Source: Boswellia sacra
Lineage: Eukaryota > Streptophyta > Magnoliopsida > Sapindales > Burseraceae
Assembly: GCA_013180625.2 (NCBI GenBank)
Contig: SNVD02013226.1
Location: 1 to 64,000, forward strand
Direction: 5' to 3'
Length of the DNA: 64,000 nucleotides
Shown: positions 54,601 to 64,000 of the stretch, piece by piece
How the letters are laid out: the number at the start of each line of letters is the position of its first letter
How positions within the stretch are numbered: position 1 is the first letter of the stretch
Program-made: the position numbers and the translations under genes
The notes under the pieces: model-generated
The model's database searches: none
Seen by the model: only the letters and a program-made list of their open reading frames with translations
What the model was told of the DNA's origin: nothing

Positions 54601-57600
54601 ATTTATCAAATTTTAACAATACTTTTACTTGATGAATGAGACCATAATATGCAGCATAATGAAGTGGAGTCCATTTATATTGATCTTCTGCTGTTGTCAA
54701 ACTCTTTTTCTTCCGAAGTATTTCTTCAATTGTTCGAAGAGAACCTAAACCAGAAGGAGAAAACGAACTAGATAAGTGGTGATCGAAAAAATAATTTGGA
54801 CAATAAGTTCATGGACTCCAATTCAAAACGCACTCTACCTTCAAGCTAATTAATTTTGCTGCTTGGAGCAATAATTCTATTCGGGCAAATTTTTGACAAA
54901 TAACGCCTTTCAGCACCCACTTATTGCATCTAACCTCATTTTCTAATATAACTATTTCTAACTCTTCTTATCAAGTGAAAGTACTTAAATATCCTTAAGA
55001 ATTATGAAAATACCAAAACAATAGTGTGAATTTAATATTTTGACAATTCCTGCACAAATGGGTTGTGCAAGTAGCACGACTAGGTCGTACAAAAAATACT
55101 GATAATTTTATATTGTTCACAAATACTACACGACCTGATCGTGCAAGTTGCACGACTTGGTCGTGCAAAATTCTAAATTTTACACTTTTGCATGACTTAC
55201 TCGTGCAAGTAGTACGACTGGGTCGTACAAAAACAGTGATATTCTTATAAAGTTCTCATTTACTGCACGACCCAATCGTGCAAAATTCCGAATTTCACTT
55301 TTTTGCATGACCCAGTCGTTCTAGTAGCACGACTGGATCGTGTAAAAAATGGTGATATTCTTATAAAGTTCTCATATTTTCATATTTAAAAGCTGAAAAA
55401 GATATTTATGTCTTTTTACATGAAAAAAAGAGTTACATATATATAAAATTGAAATGAGGGTTACATTTGAAAAGTTGACTCTCAAAGGGGTCATTTAAAA
55501 AAATAGACACAATTAGGGACCCTAGTGGAAATTTGGATACATCCTCAAAAATTTTCATGACATAGATACTTTCTTGACAAAAAGACTCAATTACCCTTTG
55601 TGTATTCAATTTTTTTCCAAAGTCTTATTTTCCTCTTCAGACGAAAAATACCGAAACCCCTGGACACCGCTCGAACCATGTATCCAACACGAGCATCGGC
55701 TGAGGATAGACACAAGAAACCGCTTCGGATTTGTAAACTTATTCTGTTTCATTAGATACCGAAACATTAGATTTTCTGTTCGCTAGATTTGATTTAATTT
55801 TTAGGGAATCTTAATTGGGGATTTGAGTTTTCGTCGGATTTGTGAACTTATTCTGTCTTTTTAAGGATAAATCTAGTATTATTATGTGATTTTTGTGGTT
55901 TGATGTGAATGAAAACTGTGGAAACCGACTGATTTCATCTCGAGGTAGACGATGGCGAGTGTCAGATGTATAACTCGACACTCAACAGTTCATGTCGAGT
56001 CATGTCGGATTCATAACCGACACTTGATATTAGTTTATTTTCGATGACATTGAGTGTCGAATGAATCATCCGACACTCGACACTATCTTTCATCCGACAT
56101 GTCAAGTGTCGGATACGTGGAAACCGACATGTCGAGTGTCGGATACGTGAAAACCGACATATCGAGTGTCATATTGAGTGTCGGTTATTCGAGTATCGGA
56201 TGATCATCCGACACTCGACGCTACCTTTCATCCGACATGTCGAGTGTCGGATACATAGTTTGAGAACTCAACATGTCAGTTTCCACGTATCCGACACTCG
56301 ACAAAATAAATGAAAGGTAGTGTCGAGTGTCAGATGATTTCATCCGACATTCGATGTCTTCTAAAATGACTGATATAGAATGTCAGTTGTGAATCCGACA
56401 TGACTCGATATGAACTGTCGAGTGTCGAGTTATACATTTGACACTCGCCATCTACCTCGCGACAAAACCAATCGGTTTCCACAGTTTTCATACACATCAA
56501 ACAAAAAAATCACATAATAACACTAGATTTATCTCTAAAAACACATAATAAGTTCACAAATCCGACGGAAACTCAAATACCTAATTAAGATTCCCTAAAA
56601 GCTAAATCAAATAGACCAAAACAGGAAAATCTAGTGTTTCGGTATCTAACAAAACAGAATAAGTTCACAAATCCGAAGCAGTTTCTTGCGTCTATCCTCA
56701 GTCGATGCTTGTGTCGGATACATGGTTCGAGCAGTGTCTAGGGGTTTCGGCATTTTTCCTTTTTCGTCTGAAAAGAGGGAAATAAGGCTTTGGGAAAAAA
56801 TTGAATACATAAGGGTAATTAAGTCTTTTTGTCAAGAAAGTGTCTATGACATGAAAATTTTTCAGGATGTGTCCAAATTTCAATGAGGGTCCCTAATTGT
56901 GTCTATTTTTTCAATTTTTCCAAAAAAAAATCCCACATTTGTACTTTTTAAGAGTACATCTAGTATTGTTGAATAAGCCAAGTATTTAACTTGACCGAAT
57001 GATAAAATTGTCATTAAAAAATAAAAAAAAATGGAAATGAAGTTATATATAGGTGATCAATGGGCGTTAGCACTATTTTTCAATTGCGAATTAGCAAACG
57101 TTAATATTCATTTTACGCCTTAAATAATATTTGCTGACATTCTATTGAAACTGAAGTAATGCTTAATATAAAGACAAATTATATTTATATAATGAAGTAC
57201 GTTTTGAATTAATGAAATATTGCTACCGGATTAACTTCATTCATTCCAATATAATAAACTTCAATTATACCGAAAAACTAATTCCGTAACATAAATACTA
57301 AGTTGATGATTAAATAAGATTCTATTAAATTGATGACTAATTAGTTAAATTAAATTTGAAAAGAGATGACTAGATAAGAACTATGTTAAATTGATTGCTA
57401 ATTAATCAAATTAAACATGAATGGCATTCTCTATATGAATAAATTTGTTTTAGACAAAATTCTTGTACATATAATAGAGGTTAACGTATTTAAAATATGT
57501 AAGGTTATATGAGTTAACTTGTATAGCTTGGTTGTAAGTGTAGAGTTATTATTTTGATTCATCTGACTATGTCAAATATATGCTAGATAAACTAATTACT

Positions 57601-60600
57601 TCCAATCTAAGACAAAAATACATTAAATTAGCCATTAATTAATCACATTATATGTAATAATAACTAATTTCCTACGCCATCAAATTATAAATAGAAATTC
57701 ATCAATTTTAAGAGTTAAGATTTAAAATTATATTAATTGCTGTACCCAAACAAGCCAGGAATCCGGGCATATACCTGCCTCCGCTAGGAAGAACTGCCAT
57801 CCCGATTCAAACATTTGTTAAGTTATTTAAAACATGTTTGAATGTAATCGACACTTTCCCAAAACCTCTAGGGGGTTATTGGAGTAATAGGATATGCAAT
57901 TACTATAACACTTAATAATACTCTTCCCAAATTTTGTCCTAAACTTTTTCATTAATTAACTTCATTTAAAATATTTTTACATGGGTTTACAGACAAAAAT
58001 AATATTATTTTTTAATTTGAAAGGATTTTAGTGATGATTTTTAAAAAACTGGGGGTTCTTCTGATGCTTTTTTAAAAGTGAAGGGGATTTAAGTATTCAA
58101 TTTTTCAGAGGCCAAGGATGCAGGTTTTTGTTCAAGAATACTAAAGTTTTATATATTTTCTTAAATTAGTGCATGAATGTCCAGATATTTACATAATATT
58201 TACTAAATTAACAACTTATGGAGCGGACTAACAGAGGATAAGCTTAATTACCTTCAATATCAGAGTTCATGACTGCTGCATGCAAAGCCGTCTTTTCATT
58301 GGGACCTTGATGGGCCGCTATTTTGCAACTTCCTAATATTGCAACCACCATGTCGTAATATCCTCTTGCAGCGGCAAGATAAAGTGGAGTTTCACCGGCC
58401 TCATTAGGATAATATGGGAAATCACGGTCAGCTTCTTTGGTTAAAATTTCCACCACTTTGGTATTGCCATGTCGCACTGCCTCATGCAATGCGGTGTTAT
58501 TTTCCTTATTTGTCATCTTCAGCATCATCCAGTCACCTCTTCGCCATTCATATTCAGATTTTGCGCGATCAATAAGAACTTTCGCTAAATCAAAATGACC
58601 GTGTTTCGCTGCAACATGAAGAGGGGTATCACCTTTGACATTATCTTTTCCTAGTAGTGATGGATATATGTCAAGTATTTTTTCCACGAACTCGGCTGAT
58701 GTTTGTGAAGATTTTATGTGGATATGCAAGATTGTATCCTCCGACTGCTTCGTCCCTGCAACCAAAATCAATGCATCATCATATTTGTTATTTAGTACTT
58801 TAATGTCTTAAACCGCCATAAAATTTCCTCTAGAACTGAAATTAAGTAGAGTGAATTTAAAATAAATGCTTAGTTCTATATCTTAACCCTAAAATCAAAT
58901 CTTGTCTTTTTCACAGATGTGTTCGGTTTGAGCCCTATAAAAGCCAAACCATTTTTCTTATATCTCCTAATGTTTTGCTCCAATTGCTATTTTTTTTTAA
59001 TCTGTTTTTAGTGGTGAAGGCATAGTTATAAATGTGAGATATTCACCTGTCAAAACTCGAAGCCTTAGTAGTAAGCGTAGTGGTTAGGAAGTACCAAAAA
59101 TATATCTACTGTGTTTAGTCAAATATAACATAAAACATAAAAAAATAAAAATCGGTTTTCCCTCACTACTACGTTTTTTTTTTTAAAGAATATTTTAAAT
59201 CAAAAGGTTAATTATTCTAAAATTTTATTTTGAAATGTCTTACTAAGATATTTCAACATTGCAATATGTACATTAACTAATTTATAAGCAATTTTACGAT
59301 ATGAATCTTTAAGTACTTCCAAGAATGGATATAAATAACTTCCTACACAATTCTGTATTAATGAGGGGCAAAATTTACTTTGTAGTATAATGCTACTAGG
59401 TTGACCATAAAATTAAGAGATGTTTATATTAATTATATTAAAACGCATATATATCTCGAAATTTAAGTGTTAGTTTTCTTCAAAATACACGCACAACCAT
59501 ATATTTACCTTAAAAAATAAAGTTTGATTATAACTATGAAACTGAATTAATAATTAATTGAGTAGTCTGACAGTGACATGGTCATATTTGGATAAATAAA
59601 TCTTTTTGCTAACTGAATAATTGGTGCACTTATCATTCTAACTTAAATTGTTAGTGAGCAATTGACATTTCAAACTTAAAAGCATTACTAGGATGTGGTC
59701 ACTACATTAGTGATCATTTTTTGAGAGGTCAGATGAGTTTTACTCTTGACTATAAATAAATGTTGGCAAAGTAAGCTTAATCATTTACCTAAAATATCAT
59801 AGTTCGTGGCTGCTGCCCGCAAAGTTCCACTGAGGCTTTCATGGGCCGCTAATTCCCAGCTTCCTAGTATAGCAACCACCATCTCGTAGTCTCCTCTCTC
59901 GACAGCAAGATAAAGGGGAGTTTTCCGAGAGCTATTAGCAGGATGTGAAAAATCAGGGTTTCCTTCTTCAATTAGTAGTTTCACTACATCAATTTTGCCA
60001 TGCAACACTGCCTCGTGCAATGCTGTGTGATTTTCATTATTTTCTATTTCTAGCATCTGCCAGTGAGAAGGTCCTTCTGAATCGTTCTCAGCTTGACGTC
60101 GAGTTTTTTCATGTTCAATAAGAACTTTTGCTATATCATAATGCCCAAGTTCAGCAGCTACGTGCAGTGGAGTACTGCCGTTGGCATCAATTTGCTGTAA
60201 TAATGGTGGACATATCTCAAGTATTTTTTGCACAAACATAGCTGATGGCATCTCCGTTGATTTGATGTGGATATGCAAGATTGTATTCTTTGACTGCGTC
60301 CCTAAAATCAAATTGATGCATCATATTTGTTATTAATATTTTATTCAATATCTGAATTTGTTTTTCACTAAGAAGTAGAAGAGTCGAGAGGTGAGAGAAG
60401 TGCTTTTTTTAATTTTAATTAAATGCTTTTTATTTGTTAATTTTTGCAAGAGTATGAGTCACCTAGCATTATTTTAATTAAAGAAGCTTAGCATCAAAGT
60501 CTAACCCAAAGAAATCTTGGGTTTACTTTAGTATTCAGTTAGTTGAAATGTTATATCAATCTCATTAGTATTGCTATTGTTAGGTGTAAATGTAATCTTT

Positions 60601-62728
60601 CCATTAAACATAAAATCAAAATTTTATAAGCATAAGAAAAAGTCAATTTTGTCTGTCATTCATATAAATTCACGTTAAGAATATTTGAAGTTAATTAAAT
60701 TACAATTTCATTTTTAAATTTCCTCGTAATATGTTTCGACATTTGAGAATGATAAATTAGTTAAATCTATAAATACTTTATCATAAATATTTAAACATTT
60801 CCAATGAAAAATATTTGTTGCATAAATTTGCAGTAATAAGGTACAAAATTGACTTTGTAATATACTACAAGGCTTTTATGTTATCTTTGACTAACCATTT
60901 TAATTTAAGAGAATTTTGTGACGATTTTTAAATAAATAAAGGGTACATTTACTATATATATAAAATAGTGGTGGGCAATATTGTTATATTTGATGAATTT
61001 TTTTATTGGAAATAATAAATAATTTCGACTTCTCAAATAGCAATCATGCATATTTCTTATTTACTATTTTAAAGATAAATATTAAGATAGGTTGGGGTTA
61101 TTTACACCCATCACAATGCTCATAGACCCAAACTATTTATAAAATCATTAATAAAATTGTCCAACTCTCTTAATTAATACCAAAAATACCCCTCCAAACT
61201 TTTTGAAGACTTGAGCAAATTAATACAAGGTATCGAACTTATTATATCTAAGTGTTTTAACATGATCAAAAATAAATTTTTTTTTTAAGTTTGTATCTTA
61301 ATATTTCCTTCCACTCTCAAACATTTGCATTTCATTTGTTAAGTTATTGTTATATTGATCTACTGTTTAAAATAAAATTTAAAAAACCTATTATCTAACT
61401 ATGCCCCTATGCTATTGTCCATTAATTGTGAAGGGAATTAAACATGGAGTAAGTGCTTTTTAAGTTTTAATTGAGATTTTATAATTATTTTACGGATACA
61501 TAAAAAGTAAAGAAATAATAATAAAAAAATATCTTTGATAAAGTTTGAGGTAGTCTATATGTGTGTGTAAGTGTGTGTAGTTTTGATTAAAAAAATTAGG
61601 ATTTATATTAAGAAAAGTGAAGGTTGAAGATGATGACTAAGATATATTTGTCTTTAATAGTAAATTATTAACTAAACATTTTAATTATAAAATTTCTTTT
61701 TTAATTAAAGATCTTGAAATGGGTGACAGAGTATTTTGTTGGGTGCAAATGGCTCTACCCATTAAGATAATCCGTGTGTTTTACAAATATATTTTTTTAA
61801 AGTAATACATTTTAGTTTTGCAATATTTAAAGTTATTTTGAAATATGTTTTCAAAAATATTAGACTTAATTTTGCTTTTTCAATATTTATGGATATCCAA
61901 ATATTTACTCTTATAAAAATAGAATTGTAACTTTTCAACTGAATTAACAATTAATCGAGTAGTCGTCTAATATATAGTGACTTATAAAATTTCAATAAAT
62001 AAATCTTTCAAGTTTGTTGACTAGGTGCTGTATTCCTCATCCTAGCTAAAAGTACTGTGAATGACGAATTCAAGATTTTCAACTTTAAATCACTATTAGA
62101 ATATGATCCGAATGGTTTGATAGGTTTTTACTCGAGGATGTAGTAGATTTAATGCTGATAATATTTCCATTTGAAAACGATAAATTTTATTAATTACCTG
62201 GAATATTATCAGGGTTCATCACTGCGTCATGTAAAGTCGTCTCTCTATTGGTAATTATCTCTCTATTGTTGCTCGAATGTGCAATCGCATCGAGCATCTC
62301 AGGATCTCCTTGTTGGGCTGCAAATTTAAGTATCTTGCCGATGTTATTAGCAAAATGTAGGAACTGATCAGGGTCCGCTTCACTGATTATTATATTCACT
62401 GCTACGGTATTGCCACATTGCAGTGCTTCATCCAATATTGTATTTCCATGCTTATTCTTCATCTTCAACATCTTGCTATCAGCTCCTTCCCCACTCCCTG
62501 AATCACGAGGTTGACCTCTTGCACGTGTAAGAAGAGCTTGCACTACATCTGCAGAATGCCCATTTCTGGCAGCAACATGAAGCGGAGTATCATCGTTGGC
62601 ATTAACTTCTACCAGTAACGAGGGACATATGTTGAGTATTTTTTCCACGAACACGGTTGACGGCATCGTCTGTGACATCTCTGACAATTTGATATGCCTG
62701 TGCAAGATTGTGTCTTTTGACTGGGATC
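51653..62728 (-). CDS. Ankyrin-repeat membrane protein with PGG domain (ACD6/ITN1-like), 5' end not in window
   Basis: Exon-like blocks in transcription order: A1 62198-62728, A2 59789-60301, A3 58252-58755, B 54230-54744, C 51653-52306. A1, A2 and A3 each code for four to five ankyrin repeats and are homologous. B codes the next ankyrin repeats (DQYKWTPLHYAAYYG, DRRMTALHMAASQG, DDRGWNVLHFAML). C has the PGG domain (TVPGGFKDPPNSNG) and about four transmembrane helices, and ends in a stop. The A exons begin and end in phase 1, B begins in phase 1 and ends in phase 0, and C begins in phase 0, so any or all A exons can join to B in frame. Family members act at membranes in defence and stress signalling. 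No first exon was found between the A copies; it probably lies beyond 64000. The alternative is an A3-B-C gene with two gene fragments upstream. Confidence 0.75.
52716..53414. mobile_element. PIF/Harbinger-like MITE, copy 2 of a related pair, in the ankyrin gene intron
   Basis: The right end (AACAAACACCACC, then TAA) matches the right end of the element in PIP intron 7. The interior matches 49820-50530. The left end is less certain: GGGCATTGGTTTTTTTG at 52716 is preceded by ACA rather than TAA. It sits between exons B and C. Confidence 0.6.
53616..53650. repeat. (AAAGA)n microsatellite
   Basis: Six to seven AAAGA units in the intron between exons B and C. Confidence 0.85.
55067..55346. repeat. 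Cluster of eight short palindromes (GCACGAC...GTCGTGC)
   Basis: Each unit is an 18-20 base near-palindrome such as GCACGACTTGGTCGTGC. The starts are at about 55074, 55128, 55149, 55189, 55209, 55263, 55304 and 55324. The last two thirds repeat with a period of about 115 bases. The cluster lies in the intron between exons A3 and B, about 140 bases left of the foldback element. Confidence 0.8.
55487..56933. mobile_element. Foldback element with arms of about 600-700 bases
   Basis: The two halves are inverted copies that meet near 56210. Outer parts include AGACACAATTAGGGACC on the left and its complement on the right. Mid parts include GAAACCCCT, the CGAACCATGTATCC / GGATACATGGTTCGA pair, and TTCGGATTTGTAAACTTATT with its complement. 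The centre carries many short copies of TGTCGAGTGTCGGAT in both orientations. No transposase frame is present. Long TIRs suggest a Mutator-like or foldback transposon, but no matching 9-bp target duplication was found. Confidence 0.8.
56934..58251. other. Intron sequence between exon A3 and the foldback
   Basis: AT-rich, without a protein-like frame. Confidence 0.5.
58252..58755 (-). repeat. Duplicated ankyrin exon, copy A3 (closest to exon B)
   Basis: 504 bases, phase 1-1, AG at the start and GTAAT at the end. It keeps canonical repeat text in each unit (GDTPLHVAAKHGH, NNTALHEAVRHGN, GETPLYLAAARGY, EKTALHAAVM). It is the least decayed copy. The upstream intron shares a block with that of A1 (TGTTTTGCTCCAATTGCT and GTGGTGAAGGCAT at 58970-59030 against 62935-62990). 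Confidence 0.85.
59789..60301 (-). repeat. Duplicated ankyrin exon, copy A2
   Basis: 513 bases, phase 1-1, intact frame and splice sites. The first repeats are canonical (GSTPLHVAAELGH, NHTALHEAVLHGK, RKTPLYLAVERGD). The last repeat has lost the TALHAAV core (reads SGTLRAAATNYD). The downstream intron resembles that of A1 (CTGAATTAATAATTAATTGAG near 59540). Confidence 0.85.
62198..62728 (-). repeat. Duplicated ankyrin exon, copy A1 (most upstream)
   Basis: 531 bases, phase 1-1, intact frame and splice sites. Only the DDTPLHVAARNGH unit is canonical. Later units are eroded (GNTILDEALQCGN, GKILKFAAQQGD, ETTLHDAVMN). Confidence 0.82.
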
Positions 62729-64000
62729 CTAAAATCAAAGTCAAAGCAACATATTTGCTATTAAAACTTTAATCTCCAAAAATTCTCGTGGAAATTCCCA
62801 AAGCGAAAATGAATGAATCCCCAACAAACTCAAGGTTTTATATCTTATCCCTTATAAAGTCAAAATGTTGTCTCTTTTGCATGATGTGTTTGGTTTCCGA
62901 CCTACAACGACAATATTTTTCTTTGATCTCATTATGTTTTGCTCCAATTGCTCTTTTATTAATGTCTTTTCAGCAGTGGTGAAGGCATGACTTATAAATA
63001 TTAGAAATTTCTTGACTTTTCGAAATTTTAGTTAGGCTACTTACAAAAATGCATCACAATTTAATAAGCACTCCTATTGTAAGAATTAAGAAAGTAACAA
63101 TAAAATCTACTACCGTGTCAAAAATTTGTGAGCATAAGCTAAACTAAATTTTTGGCACTCATCCGTATAAATTTATTGATTAATTTATGTAAGAATATTT
63201 CAAATCATAAATTAATTAATTTATAGTTTTATTGTAAAAAATTAAAAATCTTGTTCGGGGGTGTTGGGTCGGAGGAAAAGAAAAGAGTCAGTAATTTAAA
63301 ACTATATTGAAAAATATATAGGCTATAATGTTTTAAGTTTCTTCGGTTATCGTCTTCAAATCAATTTTTTTTTTTAATTTTATTCATCAATTTTATTATC
63401 TGCATTTGCTGCAAATAAGGTTATAATTTTCCTCTACTCTCCTTACAATTTCTCTCTCTTTGATATTATTTACTGAAAAGCATAAAGCACTTCCCATAAG
63501 GATTTGACAATAACATTTTCTAGCAGTGCTCATAACCCAGGAAATAATTCGGGTAGAAAATAAAAAGTTCTTCATTTGTGTGTTTGGTTTATGTTTCATG
63601 CAATTTTTTTTATTGTTCCCATAATCAAATATTCAGAAAATCAATGTTAGAAACAATAAATTACATGTCAATTGTAGAATCTTTAGAGTAAATGATTAAT
63701 TCTCCCTTTTTCGAATAAATGTTATTCTTAATTACTCATTATGAATTTTGATAAGAACAAAATAGGATGTATATTAAGATTAATGAGGTTAAGTTAGTTA
63801 AGATTAATATCATATTAAGCTTTTCATAATTAGTAATTTAATTGGTATATAATTTAATAATAGAATTTATATTTAAGATGATGGGTGAGTAAAGAAAAAC
63901 TATGAGTACAAATAGCCCCACCCTTATTTTTAATAATGTCTCTATTCCAAATTAGATTTTGAAAATTAAAATTACCAAATACAGTACTTTCAAATAACAT
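62729..64000. other. Upstream intron or flank of the ankyrin gene
   Basis: The first 270 bases are homologous to the sequence right of exon A3. The rest is AT-rich. No first exon with a start codon and ankyrin-type text is recognised. Confidence 0.5.

Noticed and set aside
58252..62728. Three separate tandem ankyrin genes
   Set aside because: No B-type or C-type exon and no first exon is seen between the A copies, so complete separate genes are not supported; fragments of former genes remain possible.

Overview
The window is nuclear DNA of a eudicot plant. It is AT-rich, its genes have GT-AG introns, and about half of it is transposable elements. RLK7, a plastid-type proline iminopeptidase and an ACD6/ITN1-like ankyrin gene all point to a dicot; a woody dicot such as Citrus is only a guess. 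No CRISPR array, operon or bacterial feature is present.

Layout. (1) 1-7852: a decayed minus-strand Ty1/copia element of SIRE/Opie type. Its left LTR is cut by the window edge. It has an initiator-Met primer site, a polypurine tract and about 1.7 kb LTRs that carry internal tandem repeats. (2) 8029-9706: a few minus-strand exon-like blocks of an unrecognised, disrupted gene. (3) 10500-22780: a nested pair. A 3.9 kb solo LTR (TSD TTATG) is split by an 8.4 kb gag-only Ty3/gypsy derivative (TSD AGTAG), which carries an intronless, broken LOG (cytokinin-activating enzyme) copy. (4) 24740-28010: a ten-exon plus-strand gene for a basic 715-residue protein with a TPX2-like motif. (5) 29030-36041: an eleven-exon minus-strand proline iminopeptidase with a transit-peptide-like first exon and a PIF/Harbinger-like element in intron 7. 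(6) 36852-41995: a young copia element with near-identical LTRs, between PIP and RLK7. (7) 42415-45475: a two-exon minus-strand LRR receptor kinase, RLK7-like. (8) 45.5-51.6 kb: AT-rich spacer with small MITE-like elements. (9) 51653-62728: minus-strand exons of an ankyrin-PGG membrane protein gene. One exon coding four to five ankyrin repeats occurs three times in tandem, always in phase 1-1. The introns hold a 1.4 kb foldback element, a cluster of palindromes and another Harbinger-like element.

The genes do not form one pathway. Two have defence links by family: RLK7 perceives PIP-family peptides in Arabidopsis, and ACD6/ITN1-type ankyrin-TM proteins act in defence and salicylate or stress signalling. 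The most unusual structures are the in-frame tandem triplication of an ankyrin exon, the LOG copy inside a retroelement, and the foldback in the ankyrin gene's intron. All gene models rest on reading frames, splice signals and remembered family sequences; no search or alignment was run.
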